The position numbers were made by a program, and so were the translations under genes. DNA of 64,000 nucleotides, taken from Xenoacremonium recifei. Its lineage: Eukaryota > Ascomycota > Sordariomycetes > Hypocreales > Nectriaceae. Below the pieces are notes generated by a model that did not search any database, was not told the origin of the DNA, and saw only the letters and a program-made list of their open reading frames with translations. How positions within the stretch are numbered: the stretch's first letter is position 1; every line of letters begins with the position of its first letter. Where the stretch lies: positions 992,001 through 1,056,000 of the forward strand of contig WOFQ01000004.1 in the NCBI GenBank assembly GCA_012184525.1, in the 5' to 3' direction. Shown here piece after piece: positions 45,579 to 56,635 of the stretch.

Positions 45579-46079
45579 ATCGGTATCACTGACAGCTCAT
45601 CACCATGCCGCAACGACAAATGTGCGGCTCACGACTTGGCTACCATCACTCCTGACGCGACACACCTTGAAACGCAGTCTACAGGAGATGCCTACCACTG
45701 ACCACAACACCATCGGTCACTTGTCACGATGACCTCGACGTGAGAGTCGCTTGGAGAAGTCCGCGACTCACCAAGTCAAAAGGGCCAGAGGAATGAAGTC
45801 CTGGGCCCTGAGTTTTGCTCCGTCACGAACCTTGGGTTCTCACTAACAGCACTCCATCCACCAAGAGCTTGTCACAGAAGCCGCATCGAGAAATCGTCGG
45901 CCGACACTTATGCTCAAGGAGTCTGCTGCAAACAGTCTTTCCACTAACACGACTGCTGACGGATACAACCAACCTTGTGCGATTGATGAACAACACACTG
46001 GTACGTTGATCAAACACTCATCACTACCACGCCAATCGCACTCTACAAGAACAGCAACAACAACTGCCACTTCTAAATT

Positions 46080-46196
46080 GGCAGCCCAAGAAGACTGCCT
46101 CAACTACAAACACACTCTCTACCACCACCACCACAAAAAAACAACAACTACCACTTCCACTTCGGCAGCCCAAGAAGGCTGCCTCAACTACAAACA
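46080..46196. repeat. 33-bp direct repeat, 84-bp period
   Basis: Two copies, 46080-46112 and 46164-46196, beginning GGCAGCCCAAGAAG and ending CTACAAACA, with one mismatch (A/G). They are separated by a CACCAC and AACAAC-rich spacer. Confidence 0.9.
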
Positions 46197-46819
46197 GCCA
46201 CTTCCACCACAAACAACCCCGACCGACGCGACAAGAAGTTTGGGCCGATGAGGCCTAAGCGGTGAGTACCCCATTCCCCCCCTTGAATTGTGTGAACACT
46301 ACTAATACCATGGTCTTCCACTTAACCCCCCTGTTTGCCGAACCTCGATCGATCGACCCTCGCCGATAAGACTTAAGACTAACGCCAATTGACGACACCA
46401 CGAGACACGACAGAAGACTATCGCCGACAAGACGACACTGCGACAGACGAACTACGACTTTACCCGACACGACAAGCGACCGATATTACGACTTCGACCC
46501 GAGCGACTCGACCGACGATATAAGGATGGAAGGAGGAGGGAGGAGGAGGGATTAGATTGGAGTAATGCTATGCAGGGCTAGTGCAGAGGAACTTTGGGAA
46601 TGGAGGATGATGAAATGCTTCTGCAGAGCTGGTTGGATAAAATGCTTTTGCAGAATTGTTGGAGTGATGTTGGAATGATGAAGGGGCTGAGATGAGGAGT
46701 TGAGGGGATATCGTGAGGATGCATGCTTGGAAAAAAGACTCTATTGTTGGGTATACTAAATGGAATTGTGGAGGACACATGCTTGCCATCAACGTGATAT
46801 GTGATATGTAAACAACTAT

Positions 46820-48300
46820 TTACCGGTTCTTCACCTTCATCCAGCCACTTGACCCCCGATGCGGCGAACTCTTCCCCTCCGTCGCCTTGTCCTTGTCAGA
46901 AGGCTTCTGCAATTCCGCCACATCCTGCATAGCCGAACCCTCGACCTTCCACGCATCGTCGTCGAGAACTTCCCAATCCACCACCGGCGCATCACTAGCC
47001 AACTTCTTCTTCAACTTGTCGGCGAGCTTGATCGGCGCAGGCAGCTTGAATGTCCTTGATAGTTCTGTGCCTTCAGCGCCGCCGAGGAAGTAGAACGTCG
47101 TCGCGTGGGAGAAGCGTCCTAGCCAGTGAGCTTGGATATCAGAGTCACCCGTCTCTGTATTCGGGGACTTGGCTGTAATGTCGCCGGGATAATGGCGGCC
47201 GCCTTCGGTCTGTTGGGCGATGAGTAGGTTGTAGAGGTTGCGGCCCATATCGCAGAGATCTTCGAAGCTGGCCTTCTCTCCCATGGATATACCTTGCGTG
47301 CAGCAAGCCCACGCAATATTATATGCCAGCAAAGTGACGCCTTCGAGAAAATAAGAGTAAGTAGAGGGATCTTCTTTAGAGAGGGTGGGGAGTGGTTTGT
47401 CGATGAAAAGGGGCCTTGGTCGTGGGGCGCGTTGTGAGATGGGCTCGTCCTTGTTGGACGGCGGCGTGGCAATGCCTGAGAAACTTGGAAATGAAGGTAG
47501 AGGAGTCCCGATATATGATGCTGTGAGGTTGAAGATCGTTGGCCGAGGATAGTCTCGATGAGGGAGTGTGATTGCTGCGGGGAGGCGGATAGACAGGTAG
47601 TGAGAGGCCAGAATGAGAATATGGGAGATGTGGGCGAGTGAAGTAGAGACGAGCTCTGGCGACAATGCTACGAGATGTTAGCTGTAAGTCCAGCGATATA
47701 TACGCTTTGGCAAAGAGACTCACTGTTCAAGGATGTTAGGTCCACGATTGGGATTCCGCCCAGGGAGTACTCGTATCGTGCGGCAGATCCCTTCATGGAC
47801 CGCTTAAGCCCGTAGAGACTGGCAGCCTCCTTGCAGAGAAAGGCACGGGTCCGTGCCATGTCCTCAGCGCTGTAGCCCCATCGATACCGAGTTCTTTTGA
47901 TGGACTTGTCCATCTCCTCCTGCTGCTTCGCCCGCCGCTCGGCAATACCTCCGGTGACGGCTGCAAGGTCGGACTTCCGTTTCGCTAGGGCAGCCTTCTG
48001 AGCCCGGATCTGCTCCTTGGCGGCCTTGATGTCATCTCTGAGCTTATCAGCCGCAGCGAGAATTTGCGTAGTTCTGTCTTCTGCCCTGCGCTGCTGAGCC
48101 TGCAGTGTGTCCTGGGTGGCCCGGGTTGGTGACGTCGATCCCTCCAAGAGCTGGTTGACCTTGTTCTGGAGCTCTTCATTCTCGATCATGAATTGCAGAT
48201 TCTTCAAACGCCCTTCATAGACATGGTTCCTGGCGTCGACAGGGCAAAGAAATGGCCGACGGGCGGCATCATAGGCCCGGCTGCAGATGTCGCAGTCCAT
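46820..48300 (-). CDS. atg14: Autophagy protein Atg14
   Basis: Subunit that directs class III PI3-kinase complex I (Vps34, Vps15, Atg6) to the autophagosome formation site. Two exons, complement(join(46820..47667,47724..48300)), give 474 aa; the 56-nt intron has a GTGAGT donor. The N-terminus has the conserved cysteine cluster of the family, CDICSRAYDAARRPFLC (C3, C6, C19), and a coiled coil covers about residues 45-135 (rich in Gln/Ala/Lys/Arg heptads). The remainder forms the conserved Atg14 domain: RYRWGYSAEDMARTRAFL, LYGLKRSMKG, YLSIRLPAAITLPHRDYPRP, and LLAYNIAWACC. The family also includes Vps38/UVRAG. The cysteine cluster favours Atg14. It diverges from a small hypothetical gene. Confidence 0.9.
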
Positions 48301-48978
48301 GGTTGTGGCTTATCGTGGTACTGGTCCGAGTCTATTCCCGACAATCAGGACAGAAAAGAAAGAGAAGAGGAGAAAAAGCTCAAGTTGAGCAGACGGAGGG
48401 GAATTCAAGGCGATTGAAGTATCATTTTTGGGCACGGGGCGATTGATTGGGTGAATATGGAGAGTCGCAGATGACTTGAGCTCGAAGCCGAGTCACGAGG
48501 TTGACGTCGAGGGCGATGGCAAGTGCAAGTGCAGCGTGATGTGGCTGAGCCCTTGGATGCCTGCAGCGCTCACTGAGTAATCTGTGGCGCAGGCGTTGAG
48601 CGCGGTGTGGGCCTCGAAGGCCTGGCGAATGCGGCCTCAACCACTGAGATTCACCCACGATCCTCGACATTAGCATCGCGACCTCGAGAGCCAATCACGA
48701 CATGCTCGGCTGGAAGTCGGATATTTCCATGAATCGACTGCAGCGCAAGTCGTAAAGGAGCCTCAAGCGCCGTCGCTGTATCAGACGATGCGATGATTCC
48801 CCTGATTTGAATGACTTGATCTCGGTTGACAAGGGAGCCGTCACTGTCTTGACACTGCTTTTGCGATTCCACTCTCTATATTCAATCTCGGTTCGACCTC
48901 GCAACTCGCGATCGGATCATCCCCTGTGTCGACAAGATTGGACAATTCCTCACCACACACTTTGTCTCTGTCCCTACC
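48301..48978. promoter_or_regulatory. Divergent promoter region of atg14 and hypothetical gene
   Basis: 678 bp between two divergent start codons. The sequence is mixed with short pyrimidine runs before 48979. I see no TATA box and no gene. Confidence 0.45.
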
Positions 48979-49560
48979 ATGACTTCAGCGCCAAACTCTC
49001 ACTCAGACGAAGACAACCAGGAGCACCTTTCCGATTACGACATCAGAGACGAAGACGCCGTCATGACAGACTCATCAAGCAACACCCACTCAGACACCAA
49101 GACCCCGGAGCCTCGCCTTGACCAGGCAGGGGGCAGCTCCAACACGCCCAGCACGCCAGGCATTTTGGCCCCTTTCGATTGGCAGGATTTCGAGGCCCGA
49201 TACGAGAAGGCTCTCCACGAGGCGGATGAGCACGAGCGGGAGATTTTGCGGGACGCCGAAAACCTCTCTAAGGTATTTCGCTCGACTTGAATTTGAGGCC
49301 TGTGAAGCTGACATGGCGATTTCAGTATTTCAAGGTCTGGGCGTCGGCTGCTTCAGCTCACGACGATGAGCGGGCTGTGAAGCGACTGCAGACGCGACAG
49401 CGGTATGTTAATCTGGCTGAAGAGAAAATGGAGCAGAAACAGCAGCACTGTAAGTTCACTTGTTTCTTCAGAGCGAATCACCCACTCATGTTTCACCTGC
49501 TTAGATGACGAGGTTGTGCGAGCATTCGAGAGTGCTTTGGCGTTGCTGAGATCCAAGTAG
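48979..49560 (+). CDS. Conserved hypothetical coiled-coil protein, 157 aa
   Basis: Three exons, join(48979..49272,49326..49449,49505..49560), all with canonical ends. The first 50 residues are acidic and Ser/Thr-rich and probably disordered. The rest is a predicted helical coil: FDWQDFEARYEKALHEADEH, then YFKVWASAASAHDDERAVKR, then a C-terminal EEKMEQKQQHYDEVV helix. The final two exons are short and would be missed by a simple ORF search. No function is assigned. A weak acidic N-terminus followed by an amphipathic helix pair is common in small fungal complex subunits, but that is only analogy. Confidence 0.78.
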
Positions 49561-49870
49561 ACATCTCCATTTGGCGCCGCGTCCCTGGAGGATGAATGCA
49601 GTATGTTCTAATGCTGGACTGGCGACAAAGATGAAGTTGGGCAAAACTATGGAAGGGAAACTACATACAGAATGATTTATTCATCAATTTCCCGATTTCT
49701 CAGTGCCTTTCAAATGACATACTCATCGAGTCTCGATTCTTGAGTATGGAATGGGTCACGTGACACATTGCCGGCATCATCAAGTGGGCCAAGTCGCGTC
49801 TTCAATATCCGCATTGCAACTTCATCCTCTATTGTTCGTTGTTCAACATGGTATGACTTAACATCTCAGA
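49561..49870. other. Short intergenic region
   Basis: 310 bp, AT-rich, between two co-directional small genes. It holds the 3' flank of the first and the promoter of the second. No gene is seen. Confidence 0.5.
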
Positions 49871-50437
49871 ATGGCCCAAAAACCGAAGCCCAAAACTTTG
49901 GGCGAGTTTCAGGTGCCAAGCATATCCGGAGTAAGCCTCGGAACCGTTTGACCATTCACGAACCCAGTTGACAAGGCGTAGGATGATTTGAAGGTATTCT
50001 TTGATGCCCATTTCTCAGAGCATGCTCTGGCAGACTTTGGCGGCACTTTTATGAACCCGCAAGCTCAAGAGGCACCTGAGGGTGAACCGAAGCCCGAGGA
50101 GGTCGAAGAGTGGGAAGAGGAAGATGATCTCGGATATTACCCCGACGGCGTGAAGCGGACTCTCACGGATGAGCAAGTCAAGATGTTCCGCCATTCTGAA
50201 ATACAGGCAATCCTTCGAACAAGACAGAAGGCTCTCGAGAAAGCGGCAGAGGCGGCAGCGGACGGCTCAAAGAGCAATAGTGACCCATCCTCGGTCAATT
50301 CACCTGACCCCAAATTTTGGAGCAAGAAGACAAAGGGGAAGAAGAGGAAAACCGTGCAGCGTGAGCCGAAGCCTGATTTGAGAAAGCGGACCTGGGATGT
50401 CGTGGACAAGGGGCTTGATACCTTGGAATACGACTGA
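49871..50437 (+). CDS. Conserved fungal protein, 171 aa, DUF3807-like
   Basis: Two exons, join(49871..49930,49982..50437); the 51-nt intron (GTAAGC donor, TTGAC branch, TAG acceptor) joins in phase 0. The start is MAQKPKPKTLGEFQVPS. The block LKVFFDAHFSEHALADFG, followed by an acidic linker, then EEDDLGYYPDGVKRTLTDEQ and MFRHSEIQAILRTRQ, and a C-terminal RKRTWDVVDKGLDTLEYD, is what I recall of the fungal DUF3807 family; I could not check this. The middle is Lys-rich (KKTKGKKRKT), suggesting the nucleus. The function of the family is unknown. Confidence 0.75.
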
Positions 50438-51477
50438 AGGCGTGACAAGGCTGGATGGATTTGGACGATTTCCTCTTTTTAAACCGGAAGAGTTCTGGCA
50501 GGATGCAGATGTAAACGAAGCTGCAACAGCAAGCATTTATTGCGCGGGAAGCCGCACCAATGGTACCCTAAGGTATGTCTTTCACAATCCCTGTTCTCCC
50601 CTACCTACCTGCTTCCATCATGATGAAAACCTTGTATCGTCATCCTTAGTCGGATCGGGGCTGGAGACGGAGGACCCATCAATTCACTTTGGTGGCGACG
50701 TCTCGCAGACCCGACATGTCGAGCAAATAATCTTCTCTCTGAGAGATAGGAATTTCTAGCAATCACATGTTCTGATCGATGTGTGTTATGATAGCTAACA
50801 GTAGTTGGTAGGGGAATCACCTTATGAGAAGCGACGACGTCTTGAGCATAGTCACCAAGCTCTCGGATGGGTATATTTGGCTGCCCATGTGACTGGCTGA
50901 GACAGTCTTGTGTATTGAAGATTGAAGAAGGATACCTTCGGGAAATGAACAGGGTAGAATGAGCATCCCATTCAATTACTGCATCATGCGCATTCATAGC
51001 CAAAGTTTCAGTTGAGGAGCATCGAACTTAGAAGGTTGATCAGATGGGGAATGCTACAAATTGATGAATAGCCAGTCGCACTAAGTGGCAATATGAAGCA
51101 ATGGGTTTCTCGGTGATTGAGGCGCACATCACTCTCGTTGCCCTGTCACCGCGTCCGCAAGTGGCAGTCTGCCATTCCTGGAGGACTTTAGAGTCTAGAC
51201 TGCCTCAGCCACAGCTGATGGCTTATCGCCTGACGGCCTGCCGCTGATAAGCGCCCCGACCAATCAAACGCCACAGACGGACCCACAGTTCAGGCTGGAG
51301 GCGTTGGACATCCCACCTCGATTTTAGCCTCCATCACCCTCCGCAAGCAAACCTCCTCCCCCCGACCAGAAACACGCCCTCGCCCTCGTCTTCGTCGCGA
51401 CAGCCTCGTCAGGCGCCCAGCATCGCCGTATCTTCTCTAAGCGTCGCCGCCATCGCGACGCAGCCCTCCTGCCCACC
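50438..51477. other. 1-kb intergenic region upstream of CK2 alpha
   Basis: The left part is the 3' flank of the preceding gene; the right 250 bp are C-rich, typical of a promoter and leader. Open frames here are short and antisense. No gene is seen. Confidence 0.45.
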
Positions 51478-52797
51478 ATGGCGCGGGTCTATGCCGACGT
51501 CAACTCCAACATGCCCCGCAGCTACTGGGATTACGACTCGGTCAATATCAGTGCGTTTTCGCCCGGGCTGGAGCCCCCGTCGGTATCATCGCCCGTTGCT
51601 GACCATCATCGCAGGCTGGGGCGTGCTCGAGAACTACGAGGTCGTGAGGAAGATCGGTGCGTGGCTCCCATGGCATGCGTGCCTGAGTCATTATCACTAA
51701 CGTTCGCGTGCGCAGGCCGCGGCAAGTACTCGGAGGTCTTCGAGGGTATCAACATCGTCAACTACCAGAAGTGCGTCGTCAAGGTGTTGAAACCGGTCAA
51801 GAAGAAGAAGATCAAGCGAGAGATCAAGATCCTGCAGAATCTCGCGGGCGGCCCTAACGTCGTTGCCCTGCTCGACGTCGTCCGCGACTCACAGGTAGGA
51901 AGCCAGCGTCTCTCCCTTCAATAATCTGCTCTGCTAACACGAGGTCGGTCCTATCTCAAGAGTAAGACGCCGTCTCTGATCTTCGAGTACGTCAACAACA
52001 CCGATTTCCGCAGCCTGTACCCCAAGTTCAACGACATCGATGTGCGATTCTACATTCTCGAGCTGCTCAAGGCGCTCGACTTCTGCCACAGCAAGGGCAT
52101 CATGCACCGAGACGTCAAGCCTCATAACGTTATGATCGACCATGAGCAGCGAAAGGTGAGCGTCTATACGGCTCTTTAATCCTTACTTTGCTAACTCCTG
52201 CTCTCAGTTGCGTCTCATTGATTGGGGTCTGGCTGAGTTCTACCATCCTGGCACCGAGTACAATGTCCGTGTGGCATCTCGTTACTTCAAGGGGCCGGAG
52301 CTGTTGGTTGATTTCCAGGAGTACGACTACAGCCTGGACATGTGGAGTTTGGGCGCCATGTTTGCGTCCATGATCTTCCGGAAAGAGCCCTTCTTCCACG
52401 GCAACAGCAACTCGGACCAGTTGGTCAAGATTGCCAAGGTCCTCGGCACGGACGACCTCTTCGATTACCTGGACAAGTACGAGATAGAGCTCGATGCCCA
52501 GTACGACGACATCCTCGGCCGCTTCCAGAAGAAGCCGTGGCACAGCTTTGTCACTTCAGAGAATCAGCGCTTTGTCTCTAACGAGGCCATCGACTTTCTC
52601 GACAAGCTGCTGCGATACGACCATCAGGTTGGTAGTTTGTGCCCTCTTAACGTGCTTCATCGATGTTAACATGCTTCTGCTAGGAACGCTTGACTGCAAA
52701 GGAAGCCCAGGCGCATCCTTACTTCGACCCCGTCCGCGACCCTGAAGTCTTCAAGCAGCATCTCGCCAACGCTAATGGCTCTGCGAGCAAGCCTTGA
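51478..52797 (+). CDS. Casein kinase 2 catalytic subunit alpha
   Basis: Constitutively active Ser/Thr kinase for acidic sites. Six exons, join(51478..51550,51615..51656,51716..51894,51961..52155,52208..52627,52684..52797), give 340 aa, the usual length. The glycine loop reads [13 protein letters not shown], followed by [12 protein letters not shown], the Lys-rich cluster typical of CK2. The catalytic loop HRDVKPHN is at 147-154. The metal motif is DWG (168-170) instead of DFG, a CK2 hallmark, followed by [25 protein letters not shown]. The C-terminus is [19 protein letters not shown]. The acceptor for exon 4 is CAAG at 51960; a nearer AG (51943) would break the frame. Confidence 0.97.
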
Positions 52798-53428
52798 GTC
52801 TGTCTGACGCATTACTAATCCCCGATATATATCATCCAGGCTGCACCCGCCTCTGGCATCCCCCTCATCCATGATACCCTGGACCGGCCGATCTACCCCT
52901 CGGCCCCTTCTTGATAGGAACCTGCTGCTAGGAACGAACCATATAATGATATTCTTCCGTCACCTTGCTCCACGGTCCCTATGATGATGTGCCAGAGGAT
53001 GCCCAAGACCTGAGACCCCAGCGATGATTTAAAACACACGCCCTTCGGGCTAGACGAAAGGAATTTCTCTTTGGAGCATTAAAGACGCGGTGGTAGCAGA
53101 CGGACGGCCCAGACACGGCGTTCTTGGGAGCGACAAATATGACATGGACGTGGGCGAGGGCACGTGTACTCTCTTGATCTCCTTATTGCGACATCCTTCA
53201 CTGGCATTGACGTTACTTTTTGGCTGGAAGAGGGTGTTGTATCATTTCTTTTTATCTTGGGAGGTAGTCACCTAGGAGTAGCGATGTAATCCAGTACAGT
53301 TCGAAAGTGGTTCATTGCTAGTGAAGATGAGCTATGTTGATTCCTTTCCCAGCGCAGACTGTCTGAATATGATGCCATGCTTTACATGCTGTCTCGCCGT
53401 CTCCTTTTCATATCCCTTCGTATACGCC
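52798..53428. other. Convergent 3' region
   Basis: 631 bp between the stop codons of CK2 alpha (+) and scm3 (-). T-rich at 53190-53280. No gene or repeat is seen. Confidence 0.5.
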
Positions 53429-56400
53429 TCACAGGCACGTAAAGCAAAAGTCGCGTCCACACCGATACCCATCAACACCACACGTCCTCACCGTGCCCCC
53501 CGGCGTCTTGACCACACTCCCGGGACTCACATCCCCAGCCCCATCCACACGCTTTACCCGCGGCGTCCTGAGCACCTCAGTCGTCAGCGCCGAAGCATGC
53601 CAGCGCTTCGTGACAGTAGTAGCGCGTCGTCGCGAAGATGAAGGCGGCGCGGGGGCGCGGTCGAGTTCGTCCCGGTCCGAGTCGTCCGAGTCGGAGAGCA
53701 GGCTGAGGATGGAGCGGCGCGAGGAGGGCGCGTGGGTGAGGGGGATGGCGGTGTGGCGAGGCGTGGTGGGCGTGGAGGGAGATGGGCGGGGGGAGGGTTT
53801 GAAGCGTGGAGGGTCGGGGGGGAGGTCGAAGGGGTCGTCTTTGTTGACTGGCGGGAGAGTAAATGACGAAGTCTTCTGTTGAGTTGGCTTTTTGCGTGAG
53901 GATGTCGGCTCCTGAGGTGTGTCTGTAGAGGTGGCCGTCTTCGCCTCCTGAGGTTTGCTAGACATATTGAGGCTCGCCCTGTCTTGCTGTAGGGCTTCTC
54001 TCGATTTGACAGACCGTAGTTGCCGGCCTTGGGCCTGAGGCTCGTTCGTGGCGTTGAGGTTTGCGGAGTTGTCTTCCGTTTGTGCTGTAGGAGGCGGTGC
54101 CCCTGGCGGTGGTGAGAGCATGAGCCGCTTTAACTCTCCCTTAAGGCGTCGAGGTTTGTCAGGGACCGTGGAGTCCACTTCAGGATTCATTGAGTCCTGA
54201 GCCTGGGCGTCCAAAGGGGGAGATGGTTCGGCTTCGATAGGTGACTGATCTTGTGGAGGTGACGTGGAAGTGACAGCGTCCTGGTCCTGTGACTTCCTTG
54301 ACCTTGTTCCTCGTCTCGTGACCTCGGGAGCCTCATCTTTGTTTTCGGGAGACTCTCCCACGTGAGCCGAAGCAGTCACCTCGACTTTATTAATAGATAT
54401 GCTCTTTCTTGGACGGCCTCTTTTCCTGGGCGGCATAGGAGCCAACTCAACCCCTTCTTGTGGCTCCGTCTCAGTTGCAATGTAACTTGGTTCATGTTCC
54501 CAGCCGGAGGCCATACTCTGAAAGGGCTCATTAACAGTCTCAGTTGCATCTTCAACGAGATTTTTTGCTGGAGGATGGCTGGTCACATCCATGTCATCGA
54601 CGGCCACAGATACTGGCGCCTGGCTTCCTGTCGCTGACGGCGTGAGAGCAAAGTCCATCTCATTCCTAGGCTCGTTCGCACTAGCTTTATATGCGTTGTT
54701 GTCTAGCACATCTTTCATTTCTATGACCGGGGTCGTCACAGAAGGGACATCATCGAGGACCGTATCCGGACCTTTGGCAGAACTTTCTTCCACAAGCTGA
54801 AAGGCCAGCTTCGTGTAGACATTGACCGGCGTTGACTTCCGCGGGCGACCCCTTTTCCTGGGCTCGGCGACATAAATCGTGTTTGCCATTTGATGAACAG
54901 TGTTCTGTTGGTCAGAAACCTGTGGAATCTCATCAATCACCATTCTCGTCTGTATTTCCGGGCCCCTGAAAGGTTTTGAGAGAAGCACTGGAGCCTCGTC
55001 ATCGGAGAAGAGAGTGGAGGACTCTCGCTCGTTACGCCTCGGGGCCTGAGTTTGTTTCACCGTTTCCTCCGAGGCTGTTGCCTCCGGAGCACTGCTTGTA
55101 AAAGGAGTAGGCGTGTCTTGCGAGTTCGGAATGATCTTCTCGGGGCCATCCGTTTTGCCCATTTCCTCCCATTCGCTCTCCGACTCCTCTGCCGAGTCAG
55201 GAGGGGTTGGGTGATGTGATCTCTGATCTGTCCTTGCATCAAAGTCAGGGAGCCCCAAGAAACCAGACTCCGATCTCCGTCTCTCGACATCCTCCGGCCA
55301 GCTGATCTTGCCTAGGAATTCGGTCTGTCTCCTCGCGCGTCCGGAACGCCGTCGATTGCCGTCAATCTCTTCTATAGGTTCACGTATCTTCGAATATCTC
55401 CTCACCGGTTCCATGTGCGAGCCCTCTGACTTTCCCCGTTTCCTTTTCCGGGGGCTTTTCTTTGGCGAGCTGCATTGCGAAGGGCTTGACTGAGGGACCG
55501 TCTCTTTGTTTGGATTGTCTTTGGTGGCAACCTTGCCTTTCATTCTCGCCATAGAAGAGACTCGCGGGGTAGGGGCAGACTCGGCAACAGAGGGGAAGAG
55601 GTCATCTTCTTCCTCACTGTCATCTATCATGACATCCTCCAACGTCCCCCTTGCTTCAGCCGATCGTGCAGTCAGAATGGCTTCTTGGTCTTCGTCTTCG
55701 TCGCCAGTTTGGCTCTCGTGAGTATCGTCCTTTGATGGAGACTGCATCACAGGCTTGGATGGTCTCTTCCGGATCTGCTTTCGAACACCAGTCCGGATTT
55801 TTCTGGGAGCAAGTCCGGTTTCGTACCCCGACCCCGAGGCCCATATAGAGCTGAAACCTTCCTGGGAAGGGAACTCGTAAGGGCTGTCGTTTGCGCCCAG
55901 AAGTAATCGGGGATTTAAAGGCGCGCCATGATGCATCCGGGGGTCAGGAGGGCTCCAAGCTGGTGCGCCGAAGCCAGGCGGAAGACCCCAAGGCCCCATG
56001 GCCAGTGGCGAGGCACCAAAGCCGAATTGGGGGCCAGCAAACATGCCGCTGTATACGTTCGGGAAGAGTGCGGATAGTTTCCCATCGGGAGGGCCGGGTC
56101 TAGACATGGAGGCCGGGACGAGGGCTGTAGAGGACTCCGTAGTAGCTTGCACAATTGGTCGTCCCTTCATGATGCGGTCTTCTTCTTCGTCCGAGTTTTG
56201 AGCATGGCTCTCATCGTTGTCGTCTTCAGGCTCGACATCAAGGTTGCCAGGCTCTTCCTGTCCATCTGAATATTCGTCTGTGAGGTCCTCAAGCAGCATT
56301 CCCTCGTCCTCGTCGTCCTCGGGAACCCAATCCCCGCCAACGTCGCCCTCGTCTCGCATACTGCTCAGATGTCCGTTATCGACGACGATTTCGCCCGTTT

Positions 56401-56635
56401 CCATGTCGATTTCGTCCCCGACACCCTCAAAGTCGCGGCTGTACTTCTCGATGATATGCGCCATCCTGGCATGCAACTTGTATTCGGCATTGGCGCGCCT
56501 GACCGTAAGCTTGAGTCCGGGGTCTCGACGGGCAGAAACTTCCTGCGGCCGGAAGAAGAGCTCGTCGCCATCATCCTCGTCCTCGTCCACGTGGGCGCGG
56601 CCCTGGCGCTGGCGCTTCGCGGGAGGTTCTGACAT
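53429..56635 (-). CDS. scm3: CENP-A chaperone Scm3 (HJURP-like)
   Basis: Deposits the centromeric histone H3 variant. Intronless, 1068 aa from the ATG at 56635 (MSEPPAKRQRQ); the frame is open further upstream without a likely start. The Scm3 block lies near the N-terminus (about 40-95): RRANAEYKLHARMAHIIEKY, then GDEIDMETGEIVVDNGHL. Two AT-hooks, each RKRGRPRKS, lie at about 595 and 737, and could bind AT-rich minor grooves. The C-terminus has a conserved patch, RRSILSLLSDSDDSD, then TPGGTVRTCGVDGYRCGRDFCFTCL with four cysteines. The remainder is acidic or Ser/Pro-rich and probably disordered. Filamentous-fungal Scm3 is far larger than the yeast protein, so the length is expected. Confidence 0.88.
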   Translation of the reverse strand: MSEPPAKRQRQGRAHVDEDEDDGDELFFRPQEVSARRDPGLKLTVRRANAEYKLHARMAHIIEKYSRDFEGVGDEIDMETGEIVVDNGHLSSMRDEGDVGGDWVPEDDEDEGMLLEDLTDEYSDGQEEPGNLDVEPEDDNDESHAQNSDEEEDRIMKGRPIVQATTESSTALVPASMSRPGPPDGKLSALFPNVYSGMFAGPQFGFGASPLAMGPWGLPPGFGAPAWSPPDPRMHHGAPLNPRLLLGANDSPYEFPSQEGFSSIWASGSGYETGLAPRKIRTGVRKQIRKRPSKPVMQSPSKDDTHESQTGDEDEDQEAILTARSAEARGTLEDVMIDDSEEEDDLFPSVAESAPTPRVSSMARMKGKVATKDNPNKETVPQSSPSQCSSPKKSPRKRKRGKSEGSHMEPVRRYSKIREPIEEIDGNRRRSGRARRQTEFLGKISWPEDVERRRSESGFLGLPDFDARTDQRSHHPTPPDSAEESESEWEEMGKTDGPEKIIPNSQDTPTPFTSSAPEATASEETVKQTQAPRRNERESSTLFSDDEAPVLLSKPFRGPEIQTRMVIDEIPQVSDQQNTVHQMANTIYVAEPRKRGRPRKSTPVNVYTKLAFQLVEESSAKGPDTVLDDVPSVTTPVIEMKDVLDNNAYKASANEPRNEMDFALTPSATGSQAPVSVAVDDMDVTSHPPAKNLVEDATETVNEPFQSMASGWEHEPSYIATETEPQEGVELAPMPPRKRGRPRKSISINKVEVTASAHVGESPENKDEAPEVTRRGTRSRKSQDQDAVTSTSPPQDQSPIEAEPSPPLDAQAQDSMNPEVDSTVPDKPRRLKGELKRLMLSPPPGAPPPTAQTEDNSANLNATNEPQAQGRQLRSVKSREALQQDRASLNMSSKPQEAKTATSTDTPQEPTSSRKKPTQQKTSSFTLPPVNKDDPFDLPPDPPRFKPSPRPSPSTPTTPRHTAIPLTHAPSSRRSILSLLSDSDDSDRDELDRAPAPPSSSRRRATTVTKRWHASALTTEVLRTPRVKRVDGAGDVSPGSVVKTPGGTVRTCGVDGYRCGRDFCFTCL

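Larger units (their letters stand above)
43103..46819. repeat. 3.7-kb G-poor tract of degenerate tandem repeats
   Basis: No convincing gene. From about 43580 to 46460 the plus strand is conspicuously poor in G and rich in C, A and T, so several frames stay open without coding. The tract contains at least four repeat types: copies of TTGGGGRAYTCTGCACA with a following TCGCAGA (43714, 43854, 43900), CTTGACCTGACAACA-type units (about 43997, 44122, 44210), an exact 13-bp array and a 27/20-bp mosaic array. A TGAGGTGATGCATAAA element occurs at 44374 and 44993. The first few hundred bases may be the 3' untranslated region of the orphan gene. A 90-codon frame at 44460-44732 is not repetitive but shows no domain. 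Confidence 0.7.

Noticed and set aside
43392..45732. Overlapping plus-strand frames of 90-200 codons
   Set aside because: They stay open in several frames at once because the tract is G-poor and lacks stops. Repeat periods of 13, 20 and 27 bp do not keep one frame.
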